Shown here one piece after another: positions 9,340 to 18,431 of a stretch of 64,000 bases of DNA (position 1 is the first letter of the stretch; each line of letters opens with the position of its first letter). The stretch lies in NCBI RefSeq assembly GCF_000607165.1, contig NZ_JFZG01000004.1:372001-436000 (forward strand). Direction: 5' to 3'. Source of the DNA: Ralstonia pickettii. Lineage in GTDB: Bacteria > Pseudomonadota > Gammaproteobacteria > Burkholderiales > Burkholderiaceae. The position numbers and the translations under genes are program-made. A model generated the notes under the pieces. The model was not told where the DNA came from. It searched no databases and saw nothing but the letters and a program-made list of their open reading frames with translations.

Positions 9340-9423
9340 GCTGTCTCCGGATGGTGATTGTCGGTGTCGCCCGTCTTGTCGTGCGGGCGTGGTTCAATGG
9401 ATACTCCGATGATAGCCAAATTA

Positions 9424-9435
9424 GAACGATCGTTC
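9424..9435. promoter_or_regulatory. TetR-type operator candidate
   Basis: GAACGATCGTTC is a perfect 12-bp palindrome 13 bp upstream of the ATG at 9449 and in the divergent region shared with the iron alcohol dehydrogenase. Palindromes of the AACGATCGTT type are common targets of TetR/AcrR-family repressors. No TetR gene is found in this window, so the regulator must be elsewhere, possibly just left of base 1. Confidence 0.5.
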
Positions 9436-9448
9436 AGTTCTCGCCCTC

Positions 9449-10429
9449 ATGCAGCACCCGTCTCTCGACTCGCACGTCGCCCAGTTACTCGATCTGGTTG
9501 CGCGTGCCAAGCGTCCGCCGCTGAATGCACTTGACCCAGCCGACGCCAAGATCGCCTACGAAAAGAGCAGCCCCATTGTCGACATCCCGGTCATCCCGCT
9601 GGAAGCCGTGCACGACCTGACGGTAACGGCGCGCGATGGCCATGTCATCCCCATTCGCACATACGCGGCGCGCGAAGCCAGCTGGGCAGATCCATTGCCG
9701 CTGCTGGTGTATTTCCACGGCGGCGGTTTTACCGTGGGCAGCATCAAGACGCACGACCAGCTTTGCCGGTCGCTGGCGGCCAAATCGGGCGCGATGGTGT
9801 TGTCGGTAGATTACCGGCTTGGGCCCGAGTGGAAATTTCCAACCGCAGCGAACGACGCGTTCGACGTGCTGCAGTGGGTGTTCGATGAGGCCGCCACCAT
9901 CGGCGCCGACCCAGCCCGCATCGCTTTCGGCGGCGACAGCGCGGGCGGGACGCTTGCCGCGGTCAGTGCCATTGAGGCACGCAATCGCGGTTTGGCACCG
10001 GTGCTGCAACTGCTGATCTACCCCGGCACCACCGCGCGTGAATCCACACCGTCGCACCGCAAGTTTGCCGAGGGCTATTTGCTCACGCAGGAAATGATCC
10101 ACTGGTTTTTTTCGCAATACCTGCGGACCGACGCCGACCGCGACGACTGGCGGTTCGCCCCGCTGGACGCCGGTGGCCACGGCGCAGACGTAACCGGCGT
10201 GTGCCCCGCGTGGATTGCCGTGGCTGGCTTCGACCCGATCCGCGATGCCGGCATCGGCTACGCCAACAAGCTGCGCGCAGCCGAGGTCCCGGTCAAGCTG
10301 AAACTGTACGAAGGCATGATTCACGACTTCTTCAAGATGGGGCGCTTCGTGCCGGCTGTGGAAGATGCGCACCGCGACGCCGCCAATGCGCTACGCCGCG
10401 CCTTCGGCACTGAGACCGAATCCCCATAA
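9449..10429 (+). CDS. alpha/beta hydrolase of the hormone-sensitive lipase family
   Basis: 326 residues. HGGGFTVG is the oxyanion-hole motif and GDSAGG holds the nucleophilic Ser, both diagnostic of the HSL (family IV) esterases. The C-terminal EGMIHDFF contains the catalytic His. Family role: hydrolysis of short acyl esters. There is no clear Shine-Dalgarno sequence before the ATG, and a palindromic operator lies 13 bp upstream instead. It is divergent from the iron alcohol dehydrogenase and followed 22 bp later by a thioesterase gene. Confidence 0.9.
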   Translation: MQHPSLDSHVAQLLDLVARAKRPPLNALDPADAKIAYEKSSPIVDIPVIPLEAVHDLTVTARDGHVIPIRTYAAREASWADPLPLLVYFHGGGFTVGSIKTHDQLCRSLAAKSGAMVLSVDYRLGPEWKFPTAANDAFDVLQWVFDEAATIGADPARIAFGGDSAGGTLAAVSAIEARNRGLAPVLQLLIYPGTTARESTPSHRKFAEGYLLTQEMIHWFFSQYLRTDADRDDWRFAPLDAGGHGADVTGVCPAWIAVAGFDPIRDAGIGYANKLRAAEVPVKLKLYEGMIHDFFKMGRFVPAVEDAHRDAANALRRAFGTETESP

Positions 10430-10451
10430 CCCGAGCACAAGAGGAGACCAC

Positions 10452-10889
10452 ATGGCGATCGAGGATTTCCGCCACAGCACGCCGCTGCGCGTACGCTGGG
10501 CCGAAGTCGATGCGCAGAGCATCGTCTTCAATGGCCACTACCTGCTGTACGCCGATGTGTGCATCACCGAATACTGGCGCAGCATCGGCGTGCGGTATCC
10601 GGTGGATGTGGTCGACACCTTTGGCGTGGATTTCTACGTGGTCAAATCCACGCTCGAATATCATGCCTCCGCGCGCTTTGACGACGAGCTGGACCTGCGC
10701 TGCCGTGTGGCGCGTCTGGGCCGCTCCAGCATGCGCTTTATCATCGAGATGTATCGCGCAGACGAGCATCTCGTCACCGGCGAGGTCATCTATGTGTGTG
10801 CCGACCCTGCCACGCAGACCTCCGCGCCGATTCCCGATACGCTGCGCGAACGCATCCTGAACTTTGAAGTTCTGAAGCCTGAAGTGTGA
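10452..10889 (+). CDS. acyl-CoA thioesterase (4HBT / YbgC-like)
   Basis: 145 residues of hotdog fold. VRWAEVDAQSIVFNGHYLLY matches the 4-hydroxybenzoyl-CoA thioesterase signature with the catalytic Asp in EVDAQ. The start at 10452 follows GAGGAGACC and was preferred over an in-frame extension that would overlap the lipase gene. It probably releases a carboxylic acid from CoA. It is co-directional and close to both neighbours. Confidence 0.87.
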   Translation: MAIEDFRHSTPLRVRWAEVDAQSIVFNGHYLLYADVCITEYWRSIGVRYPVDVVDTFGVDFYVVKSTLEYHASARFDDELDLRCRVARLGRSSMRFIIEMYRADEHLVTGEVIYVCADPATQTSAPIPDTLRERILNFEVLKPEV

Positions 10890-10898
10890 GAACTGAGC

Positions 10899-11351
10899 AT
10901 GACTGCCCCTGAATCTGTCCGCCCGCTTGCCGGCATTGAAGTCGACCGCTGGGACGCCGTGCGCGAAGAAGCCCGCGCCATCCGCTACGACGTGTTTGTC
11001 ACCGAACAAGGCGTGCCCGTTGAACTGGAGTGGGACGCGTGGGATGACCAGTGCTGGCACGCGCTGGCGCATGACACGGCTGGGCGCGCTGTCGCCACGG
11101 GCCGCCTGCTGCCCGACGGCCATATCGGCCGGATGGCGGTGCGCAAGGAGGCGCGGGGCACGGGCGTTGGGGCGCGCGTGCTGGAGGCCCTGATCGACAA
11201 GGCGCAGTCGCTGGGTTACCCCGAGCTGATCCTGAACGCGCAAACCCACGCCATGCCGTTCTATGTACGTGCGGGCTTTACGGCCGAGGGCGAAGAGTTT
11301 GAAGAGGCCGGCATTCCGCACCGGACCATGCGCCGCGTGCTTACACGTTGA
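10899..11351 (+). CDS. GNAT family N-acetyltransferase (YjcF/ElaA-like)
   Basis: 150 residues. RYDVFVTEQGVP and the acetyl-CoA loop KEARGTGVGARVL are typical of GNAT proteins, and the HAMPFYVRAGF and EEAGIPHRTM motifs match the YjcF-like subgroup. The substrate of this subgroup is not established. It starts 9 bp after the thioesterase gene, and its last 11 bp overlap the convergent LysR gene. Confidence 0.87.
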   Translation: MTAPESVRPLAGIEVDRWDAVREEARAIRYDVFVTEQGVPVELEWDAWDDQCWHALAHDTAGRAVATGRLLPDGHIGRMAVRKEARGTGVGARVLEALIDKAQSLGYPELILNAQTHAMPFYVRAGFTAEGEEFEEAGIPHRTMRRVLTR

Positions 11352-12246
11352 TGTCCTGGGCGGCCCTCGCAATGGCTGCGATGGCCACCTGCGCTGCCGG
11401 CGACGCGGTTCTGCCGTGCAGCCGCACGATTCCCGTCGTGGATGGCGGCGATAGCCAACCCTTCACCGCAAGCCGCACCAGCGCACCGGTTTCCAACTCG
11501 TCCTGCACTGCTGCGTCCGTAGCACCCAGCACGGTGTCCGTCGTGAGCGCCACCGTCTTCAATACGCCGTAGTTGTCGCACTCCAGCGCGATGCTGGCCT
11601 CCTGACCGGCTGGCAGGCCAAGCAGCATCGCCAGCTCCACCTTGGATGGGCTGAGGAGCTTCGGTACGGCAATGCCGTATTCCCAGACCTCACGCAGCGT
11701 GTGCGTGTGCCCTGCTAGCGGGTGGCCAGCGCGCGCGTACAGGTGAGGGGGCTGGCCTCCAATCAATTGGATATCGAGCGCGGCGTCTTTCGGCATGTCG
11801 CGCACGTCGGCGGCGAAGAATTCGATGTTCTCGCTACGCAGGCTCTCCAGCAATTGCACCCAATTGCCGACCTCCATGCGCAGGGCGACTTGCGGGTGCT
11901 GCTGCCGCAGTTCCTGGAGTGCCCGGGGCATAAGCGTTGCCGTCAGCAGCGGCCCCACACCGAAGGCCGTGTCGCCGAGCTGGCTGTCGCGATACAGATC
12001 AACGTCGCGTTGCAGGCAGCGCGCCTCGAACAGCAGGCGCCGCGCGCGTTCGATGACGAATTCGCCGGCGGGCGTGGGGCGCACGTCACCGGTTTCGCGA
12101 TCGAACAGGCGGATGCCGAGATCGTCTTCAATCGCCTGGATGCTCCGGCTGAATGCGGGCTGGCTCAGATGCACCGCTTGCGCGGCACGCGCGAAGTGCA
12201 GCGTATCGGCAAGGGCTACGACGTGACTCAGGCGGCGCAAATCCAT
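11341..12246 (-). CDS. LysR-family transcriptional regulator
   Basis: 301 residues. The N-terminal winged helix runs from MDLRRLSHVVALADTLHFARA through residue 60, with AFSRSIQAIEDDLGIRLFDR as the recognition region. A periplasmic-binding-like effector domain follows from about residue 90. It is transcribed divergently from the fatty acid hydroxylase gene at 12347, which is its likely target in the usual LysR arrangement. The effector is unknown. Confidence 0.9.
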   Translation of the reverse strand: MDLRRLSHVVALADTLHFARAAQAVHLSQPAFSRSIQAIEDDLGIRLFDRETGDVRPTPAGEFVIERARRLLFEARCLQRDVDLYRDSQLGDTAFGVGPLLTATLMPRALQELRQQHPQVALRMEVGNWVQLLESLRSENIEFFAADVRDMPKDAALDIQLIGGQPPHLYARAGHPLAGHTHTLREVWEYGIAVPKLLSPSKVELAMLLGLPAGQEASIALECDNYGVLKTVALTTDTVLGATDAAVQDELETGALVRLAVKGWLSPPSTTGIVRLHGRTASPAAQVAIAAIARAAQDINV

Positions 12247-12271
12247 GGCGTTGCGTTCTGTGCATCAAATA

Positions 12272-12288
12272 AATGTTCATTATGCATT
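12272..12288. promoter_or_regulatory. possible LysR box (T-N11-A)
   Basis: AATG TTCATTATG CATT has 4-bp arms around a 9-bp spacer and satisfies the T-N11-A rule. It lies in the 100-bp divergent gap between the LysR gene and the hydroxylase gene, where an autoregulatory and activating site would be expected. The arms are short, so the call is tentative. Confidence 0.3.
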
Positions 12289-12346
12289 GGACGCATTGAT
12301 GGCGAACTCCTAGGCTTGTCTGCACAACAAAAGCGAGGAGACACCA

Positions 12347-13249
12347 ATGAGTTCGCACATGGAGCACGCGCTGATCGTCGCCTGCATCCTGGGATTTGCC
12401 GTCATGGAGTTCGTGACACGGCGCTACCAGGCCAACGTGCGCGGCCGCGCGACCGCCAACGATGCCTGGCTCGAGGTGCTGATGTTTATCAGCCTAGTCG
12501 CTGTCACGCAGCCGATCGCGCTGCTGGGGAGCAACGCCCTCTGCAAGTGGCTCATTCCGGCGCAGCACAACGCGTGGGCGGATCTGCCCTGGTGGGCGAT
12601 GACCGGGTTGCTGCTCATCGGTGACGACCTCACGCAATACCTCTGGCACCGCGCTTCGCACACGCCGCTGCTGTGGCCGTTGCACCGCGCGCATCACAGC
12701 GCGTCGTACATGAGCGTGCGCATTACGTACCGCAACAACTTTTTCTACTACCTGATGATGCCGGGGCTGTGGATTGGTGGTGTGGCGGTGTACCTGGGCT
12801 TTGGGCCGGTGTATGCGGCGTACCTGGTGGTCAAGCTGGCCGTCATTGTTGGCGCACATTGCGCCTGGCCGTGGGATGCACCGCTGTATCGCATCCGCGC
12901 GCTGCGTCCGTTGATGTGGGTGATCGAGCGGACGATTTCCACGCCCGCCACGCACTGGGCGCATCACGCGCTCACAAACGCCGATGGCATCGGCCACTAC
13001 AAGGGCAATTTCGGCAACCTGCTGTTTTTCTGGGATGTGCTGTTTGGCACGGCGCATATCACGCGCAAATATCCCGCGAAGATTGGCTTGCAGGATGACG
13101 TGCTGTTCGGCGCCGAGCGGTGGACGGCGCAGATGTTCTATCCGCTGGTGCAGTCCAAGCGCGAACATTCTGCATTGCGCCCGGGCGGCGGCGCCGTCAC
13201 CGAAATGGAAATGGACCAGGCCGCGAGCGCGAAGCAGGAAGCGGCCTGA
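12347..13249 (+). CDS. sterol desaturase / fatty acid hydroxylase family membrane protein
   Basis: 300 residues with several hydrophobic segments (about 8-25, 45-65, 80-95, 125-160). The three histidine clusters of this di-iron family are present: HRASH, HRAHHS and HWAHHALT. Family role: O2-dependent hydroxylation or desaturation of a lipid in the membrane. GGAGACACCA precedes the ATG. It is paired with a divergent LysR regulator. The lipid substrate is unknown. Confidence 0.88.
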   Translation: MSSHMEHALIVACILGFAVMEFVTRRYQANVRGRATANDAWLEVLMFISLVAVTQPIALLGSNALCKWLIPAQHNAWADLPWWAMTGLLLIGDDLTQYLWHRASHTPLLWPLHRAHHSASYMSVRITYRNNFFYYLMMPGLWIGGVAVYLGFGPVYAAYLVVKLAVIVGAHCAWPWDAPLYRIRALRPLMWVIERTISTPATHWAHHALTNADGIGHYKGNFGNLLFFWDVLFGTAHITRKYPAKIGLQDDVLFGAERWTAQMFYPLVQSKREHSALRPGGGAVTEMEMDQAASAKQEAA

Positions 13250-13261
13250 GCGGCGCGCCGC

Positions 13262-14077
13262 TTACGTATCGGCGTGCGTGACGGTATCGAGCACGCCGAG
13301 GTAGCGCGTCTCACCAATCTGGCCTTGCGCGTCGAAGCGGCGCTCGGTCACGTCAAAGCAGCCATCGTGGCGGATACGCACGATCGTGCTGGCGCGCGTG
13401 CCATAGCGCGGCGAGCGGATGAAGGCGGCAGAGAGCAGCTTCTCCCATTCGGGCGCCACGCCCGTGGCGGGCAAGGAGGCGGTCGGCGCTTCACGCGTTT
13501 CCGACAGCAGATCGAGATAGCGCGCCACATCCAGCGCATTTCCGTGCCGGCCCGTATCTGCGGCCAGGGCCTCGGCAAAGGCGGCCATGCGGTGCCGCAC
13601 CTTGAACCACGGCGTATCGAGCAATGCGTTGGACAGGCCATACAGGCCGGGCGCGAGCTTGCGCGGTGCTTCGGCGCGGTTGCTCGTCCACCAGAGTTCG
13701 TCGCGTGTGGCGGTGAGCAGGTTGTAGCCGTTGTATGCGCGGTCGCGAGCGGTGAGGCTATCGAGATAGGCGGGCACCGACATATCGTCCGCCGTCAGGA
13801 AATTCGAGACAAGTTCCCCGCGCGAGCGCGCATCGGGCCGGCGCTCGGACGGCGCGCGGTAGTTCGTCAGCGCGGCAAAGCGGCCATCGCGCGTCATGCC
13901 CATCCACGTACCTGCGTGACCGACCACCTGGGCCATGTCACGCCCAGCCAGCACGTTGGGCGCGTCGCTCCACCACGCCAGCGGCGCTGCAGGGCGGTCA
14001 TAGAATTCGTCCCGGTTGGCGGCCACCACCAGCGCGTAGTCGGGGTGGGCGTGCCAGGCCGTGAGAATCAAACACAT
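13262..14077 (-). CDS. NRDE family (TANGO2-like) protein
   Basis: 271 residues. It opens with MCLILTAWHAHPDYALVVAA followed at once by NRDEF, which is the defining Asn-Arg-Asp-Glu motif of the TANGO2/NRDE family, an Ntn-type fold. The start at 14077 follows AAGGAAG at proper distance; a 13-codon upstream extension is unlikely because Cys2 is conserved. The bacterial function is not established. It converges on the hydroxylase gene with a 12-bp gap. Confidence 0.88.
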   Translation of the reverse strand: MCLILTAWHAHPDYALVVAANRDEFYDRPAAPLAWWSDAPNVLAGRDMAQVVGHAGTWMGMTRDGRFAALTNYRAPSERRPDARSRGELVSNFLTADDMSVPAYLDSLTARDRAYNGYNLLTATRDELWWTSNRAEAPRKLAPGLYGLSNALLDTPWFKVRHRMAAFAEALAADTGRHGNALDVARYLDLLSETREAPTASLPATGVAPEWEKLLSAAFIRSPRYGTRASTIVRIRHDGCFDVTERRFDAQGQIGETRYLGVLDTVTHADT

Positions 14078-14205
14078 GAGCACTTCCTTTGAACATGCCG
14101 CGCAACGAACGGCCAATGGTCAATGTGACGACCTGTGTTGCGCGGGCTTCGGCCAAGCATAGCAGCCTGCCGAATTTTTGCGATGACGATTGCGGCAAGG
14201 CACCG

Positions 14206-14496
14206 TCAGCTGTTTTCTAGATCGACAAACAGCTCTGCATGGCGTTCACCCGCGACGAATTCACGCGGGCCGCCGGTTTCCCACAGGGCCGCCAGCGTGG
14301 CTGCAAAGGCGGGCGGGACGTCGTCGTAGGATTCCATCCACGTGGCCTGGCCGTCGCGTGTTTCGGGACGGCGCATCAAGGCGCCTGCCACGCCTGTCGC
14401 TTCTTCCACGGTATCGAGCCAACGCTGCCACTGCGGCAAGGCAGCAGCGGCGTCATGCTCGGCGATGCGGAAGTAGACGAACAGGTGATCGGCCAT
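14206..14496 (-). CDS. DUF4936 family protein
   Basis: 96 residues, predicted soluble, beginning MADHLFVYFRIAEHD. It lies 14 bp downstream of ygfZ in the same direction, an arrangement I recall for DUF4936 proteins in Burkholderiales. Features are a YFRI strand, RRPETRDGQATWMESY, and an acidic C-terminus. The fold is possibly ferredoxin-like. Function unknown. Confidence 0.72.
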   Translation of the reverse strand: MADHLFVYFRIAEHDAAAALPQWQRWLDTVEEATGVAGALMRRPETRDGQATWMESYDDVPPAFAATLAALWETGGPREFVAGERHAELFVDLENS

Positions 14497-14510
14497 GGTG
14501 GAGTCCGGTG

Positions 14511-15551
14511 TCAGGCGTTTTCTGAAACGGGAATGACGTACGGCAGGTTTTGCAGCGTCAGCACTGGGCCGTCCGGCGTGGCGAGGTGGATGACGGTGTC
14601 GAGCGCGTCCAGCTTCAACTCGACCAGCAGATCGGTGCCGCCATCCGGCGCCATGGCTGCGTTGACCACCATGCCACAAGGTTGGTTCGGGTCGGTTGCG
14701 CTGTAGACCTCGGCACCGGCCGACGTGGGTGCATTCACGTGCGCGCGCTGCATGCGCCGCTTGAGCGTGCCGCGATACTGGCTGCGCGCCACGATTTCCT
14801 GCCCCGGGTAGCAGCCCTTGCGGAAATCGACGCCGCCCAGCAATTCCAGGTTGACCATCTGCGGGACGAACTGTTCCTGCGTGGGCAGGGTGATGTGCGG
14901 CACACCTGCTTGCAGGCTCAGCCAGTCCCACACCTCGGTGCCGACCAACGACAGGCGCGACGACAGCGTCTTCCAGGCGTCCTGGAAATGCTCGGCATGG
15001 ACCATCCATTGATAGCGGGGGCGTCCGCCAGCATCCGGCAGGCGGACGACCGCACCGAATTGCTGGCCCACCGTGGCAGGCTGCTGCGCCACCGCATTGA
15101 CAGTATCCGGTTCAGGCAACACGGCACCGGCCTCGCGCAGCGCTTGCGCCGCATCGGGCCCGGCGACGCCGATGGCGATGAACTCGTCCATCGGGCGCAG
15201 CTTGGCCTTGGCGCGCAGCACGAACATCGACAGGCGCTTGGTCAGCGCCGGAGCGATCGCCTTGTCTGTCTGCAGCACGATCGTATCGGCTTGACGCCAC
15301 ACCAGCAGCGTGGCCAGCAGCCGTCCCTTGGGCGAGCAATAGCCGGCCAGACGCGCCTCATTCAAACCAAGGCCTGTAACGGCGTTGGTGAGCTGGTTAT
15401 GCAGAAACTCGGCCGCATCGGCGCCTTCGACGGCGATGCGCGCAATATCGGTCGGTGCGCAGAGCACGCTGCCGCGCGTGGCGGCGTCAAATTGCACGTC
15501 GAGCGGGGGAAAGCTCAGCGTATCGACAAAATCGTGGAAGACATCGTTCAT
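14511..15551 (-). CDS. ygfZ: YgfZ/GcvT-domain folate-binding protein
   Basis: 346 residues. The invariant KGCYPGQE of YgfZ is present in FRKGCYPGQEIVARSQYRG, and the N-terminal half has the GcvT-like folate-binding fold. Known role of the family: tetrahydrofolate-dependent assistance to Fe-S cluster enzymes, including MiaB-type tRNA modification. It is divergent from mltG and followed by the small DUF4936 gene. Confidence 0.92.
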   Translation of the reverse strand: MNDVFHDFVDTLSFPPLDVQFDAATRGSVLCAPTDIARIAVEGADAAEFLHNQLTNAVTGLGLNEARLAGYCSPKGRLLATLLVWRQADTIVLQTDKAIAPALTKRLSMFVLRAKAKLRPMDEFIAIGVAGPDAAQALREAGAVLPEPDTVNAVAQQPATVGQQFGAVVRLPDAGGRPRYQWMVHAEHFQDAWKTLSSRLSLVGTEVWDWLSLQAGVPHITLPTQEQFVPQMVNLELLGGVDFRKGCYPGQEIVARSQYRGTLKRRMQRAHVNAPTSAGAEVYSATDPNQPCGMVVNAAMAPDGGTDLLVELKLDALDTVIHLATPDGPVLTLQNLPYVIPVSENA

Positions 15552-15581
15552 GGTGTGCGGGGCCGCCTTAGATTGACCGGT

Positions 15582-15587
15582 ATTATA
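15582..15587 (-). promoter_or_regulatory. possible -10 element of ygfZ
   Basis: On the minus strand this reads TATAAT, a perfect sigma-70 -10 hexamer, about 30 bp upstream of the ygfZ start in an AT-rich patch of the ygfZ/mltG divergent gap. No good -35 hexamer is seen at 16-18 bp. Confidence 0.3.
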
Positions 15588-15684
15588 TTGGGCTGTCTAA
15601 AGGGCGGCTTGTGCCCTATCTATCCATTTCAAGAGTGCGGAAATCGCCGGGGTCAGCCGGCTCCGCGCGCAGATTCGCAACAGA

Positions 15685-16683
15685 ATGTTCTCTTTTCTCA
15701 AACGCTTGATCCTGCTGGCGATCCTGATTGTGCTGGCAGCAGCAGGCGGTGTGGTGTGGTGGGCCCAGCAACCGGTGAGCCTATCGGCCTCGCCGCTGGA
15801 GGTGGTGATCAAGCCGAACTCGAGCGTGATCTCGGTCGGCAAGCAGCTTGCCAATGCCGGCGTCGGCGTGCAGCCGCAGTTGTTTTCGGTGCTGGCGCGC
15901 GCCACGGGCAACGCCAAGAGCCTCAAAGCCGGCGGTTATGCGCTGGAAACCGGCGCGACGCCCATGTCCATCCTCGACAAGATGGCGCGCGGCGAGGTCA
16001 CGCATTACGTCGTTACCGTTATCGAGGGCTGGTCGATGCGGCAGATGCGGGCGGTGGTTGACGCAGAACCTGCGCTCAAGCACGACACGGCCGGCATGTC
16101 TGACGCAGACCTGATGCGCAAGATCGGCGCGCCTGAAACCAACCCGGAAGGCCTGTTCTTTCCAGACACCTATCTTTTTGCGCGCGGCAGCAGCGATGTG
16201 GAGCTCTACCGCCACGCCTACCAGGCGATGCAGAAGCGCCTGAACGACGCCTGGACGAAACGCTCGCTGGATCTGCCTTACAAGACGCCGTACGAGGCGC
16301 TGACCATGGCGTCCATCATCGAGAAGGAGACCGGCCAGAAGCTGGAGCGGCCGATGATTGCCGCCGTGTTCGTCAACCGGCTGCGAAAGAACATGCTGCT
16401 GCAGACCGACCCGACGGTCATCTATGGCCTTGGTGCCGGTTTTGACGGCAATTTGCGCAAGCGGGACTTGCAAACCGACACGCCCTACAACACCTACACG
16501 CGCACCGGCCTGCCGCCTACGCCGATCGCGCTGCCGGGCATGGCGTCGTTGCAGGCGGCGCTGAACCCGGCACCGTCAGACGCGCTGTATTTCGTGGCGC
16601 GCGGCGACGGCAGCAGCCAGTTTTCGACCAACCTGACGGACCACAACCGGGCCGTCAACAAATATCAGCGCGGCCAACCATGA
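15685..16683 (+). CDS. mltG: endolytic murein transglycosylase
   Basis: 332 residues, the usual size. One transmembrane segment at about residues 5-25 anchors it in the inner membrane. A LysM-like region follows, then the YceG domain with the catalytic Glu213 in SIIEKETGQ. Role: cleaves nascent glycan strands and helps terminate peptidoglycan chains. It overlaps tmk by 4 bp (ATGA), so the two are translationally coupled; the mltG-tmk-holB order is widely conserved. Confidence 0.95.
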   Translation: MFSFLKRLILLAILIVLAAAGGVVWWAQQPVSLSASPLEVVIKPNSSVISVGKQLANAGVGVQPQLFSVLARATGNAKSLKAGGYALETGATPMSILDKMARGEVTHYVVTVIEGWSMRQMRAVVDAEPALKHDTAGMSDADLMRKIGAPETNPEGLFFPDTYLFARGSSDVELYRHAYQAMQKRLNDAWTKRSLDLPYKTPYEALTMASIIEKETGQKLERPMIAAVFVNRLRKNMLLQTDPTVIYGLGAGFDGNLRKRDLQTDTPYNTYTRTGLPPTPIALPGMASLQAALNPAPSDALYFVARGDGSSQFSTNLTDHNRAVNKYQRGQP

Positions 16684-17297
16684 CCGGCAAGTTCATCACA
16701 TTCGAAGGGATCGACGGCGCGGGCAAGAGCACGCACCTCGCGTGGTTTGCCCAGCAACTGCAGACGAAGCTCGCTCTCCAGGGCAAAAAGGTGGTCGTCA
16801 CCCGCGAGCCTGGCGGTACGCCGCTGGGCGAGCGACTGCGCGAAGTACTGCTGCACGAGCGCATGCACCTGGAGACCGAAGCGCTGCTGATGTTCGCCAG
16901 TCGCCGCGAGCACATCGCCGAGGTGATCCAGCCCGCGCTTGAGGCGGGCGACTGGGTCATTTCCGACCGCTTTACCGACGCCACGTTCGCCTATCAGGGC
17001 GGGGGCAGGGGCTTGGCAATCGACCGGCTGGAGGCGTTGGAGCACTGGGTGCAGCAGGGCCTGCAGCCGACCAAGACCATCCTGTTCGATCTGGCCCCCG
17101 AGATTGCAGCCGCGCGCTTGGCCGATGCCCGTACGCCAGACAAGTTCGAAGCCGAGTCAGCACAGTTCTTCCTGCGCACGCGCGCCGAATACCTGCGCCG
17201 TGCGGCAGCCGAGCCGGATCGATTTGTCGTGCTCAACGCCAACCGGGAGCGAGCCGATATCCAGAAAGACTTAGAGAATCTGCTTGCAACGCTCTGA
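16680..17297 (+). CDS. tmk: thymidylate kinase
   Basis: 205 residues. The P-loop GIDGAGKST is at residues 10-18, [14 protein letters not shown] is the DRX-type motif region, and [17 protein letters not shown] is the substrate-binding motif. It phosphorylates dTMP to dTDP using ATP. Its start overlaps the mltG stop by 4 bp, and holB follows 81 bp later. Confidence 0.97.
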   Translation: MTGKFITFEGIDGAGKSTHLAWFAQQLQTKLALQGKKVVVTREPGGTPLGERLREVLLHERMHLETEALLMFASRREHIAEVIQPALEAGDWVISDRFTDATFAYQGGGRGLAIDRLEALEHWVQQGLQPTKTILFDLAPEIAAARLADARTPDKFEAESAQFFLRTRAEYLRRAAAEPDRFVVLNANRERADIQKDLENLLATL

Positions 17298-17378
17298 TTT
17301 TGCAGGCAATTTCGGATATGGAAATAATGGTTTCACGACAAGTTTTTGCATCAACAATCTGACGCAACCCATTGATTC

Positions 17379-18389
17379 ATGATGCTTTATCCCTGGCAAT
17401 CCGCTGATTGGTCCCGCCTGCAGGCCATGCGGGCCAAGTTGCCGCACGCGATTCTGCTCAACGGCCAGGCAGGCACCGGCAAGCGCGATTTCGCCATGCA
17501 TTTCGCGCAAGGCCTGTTGTGCGATACGCCCATCGCAGACGGCCAGCCCTGCGGCACGTGCGCGGCCTGCAACTGGTTTGCGCAGGGCAACCATCCGGAT
17601 TTCCACCTCGTGCGCCCTGAAGCGATGGAAGATGCGCCCGAGACCGAGAAAGACGCTGACGGCAAGAAAAAGGCACCCAGCAAAATCATCCGCATGGAGC
17701 AGGTCCGCAACCTGATCGAGGCGGTGGGCGTCGGCACGCACCGGGCCGGGTTGCGGGTGGTGGTGTTGTATCCGCTCGACGCATTGCAGACTGAGGGCGC
17801 CAACGCGCTGCTCAAAACGCTGGAGGAGCCGCCGCAGAACACCGTGTTCCTGCTGGTGACGGATCGAATCGACCGCATCCTGCCCACCATCCTGTCGCGC
17901 TGCAGGCAGTTTCCGCTGCAGCCGCCGCAGCCCGAGGCCGCGCGCCAATGGCTGGAGCAACAAGGCGTGCCACATGCGCAAAGCCTGCTGGCGGAGTTCG
18001 GCAATGCGCCGCTGGCCGCGCTGGCCGCCGCCGAGTCCGAGGACCGCCCGCTACTGCAATTTTTGCTCGAACAGCTTGGCCAGGGCGCAAAGCTGGACGC
18101 GCTGGCCACGGCCGATCATTTACAAAAATTGTCGGTCCCGGCCGTTCTCAGTACCATGCACCGGTGGGTCTTTGACCTGATGGCGGCGCGGCTGGCGGGG
18201 CGCCCGCGTTACTTTCCGGCACAGCGCGATGCGTTGCAACGTTGCGCAAACACCATCCCGCTGGACCGCCTGGAACGTTTTGCGCGTGCTTTGCCGCAAC
18301 GGCGCCGCACCGAGCAACATCCGCTGGCGGCAAGGCTCGTCATCGAAAGCCTTTTGCTGGATTACCGGCAGCTCTTTCCGGCGGTCTGA
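17379..18389 (+). CDS. holB: DNA polymerase III subunit delta-prime
   Basis: 336 residues. It has the AAA+ clamp-loader fold with GQAGTGKRDFA as the P-loop-like region and the zinc module C-x9-C-x2-C-x2-C in LLCDTPIADGQPCGTCAAC. ALLKTLEEPPQNTVFLL is the sensor/SRC-containing helix region of this family. It is part of the clamp loader that loads the beta sliding clamp. It could also start one codon later at 17382. PilZ and TatD genes follow, as in other beta- and gamma-proteobacteria. Confidence 0.94.
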   Translation: MMLYPWQSADWSRLQAMRAKLPHAILLNGQAGTGKRDFAMHFAQGLLCDTPIADGQPCGTCAACNWFAQGNHPDFHLVRPEAMEDAPETEKDADGKKKAPSKIIRMEQVRNLIEAVGVGTHRAGLRVVVLYPLDALQTEGANALLKTLEEPPQNTVFLLVTDRIDRILPTILSRCRQFPLQPPQPEAARQWLEQQGVPHAQSLLAEFGNAPLAALAAAESEDRPLLQFLLEQLGQGAKLDALATADHLQKLSVPAVLSTMHRWVFDLMAARLAGRPRYFPAQRDALQRCANTIPLDRLERFARALPQRRRTEQHPLAARLVIESLLLDYRQLFPAV

Positions 18390-18431
18390 ACCCGAACCCG
18401 CACCTGAACGTTTGCACTCTCTGGACACCCT

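Noticed and set aside
14550-16061. Plus-strand 503-codon frame reaching into mltG
   Set aside because: Antisense to ygfZ, and out of frame with the clear mltG sequence.
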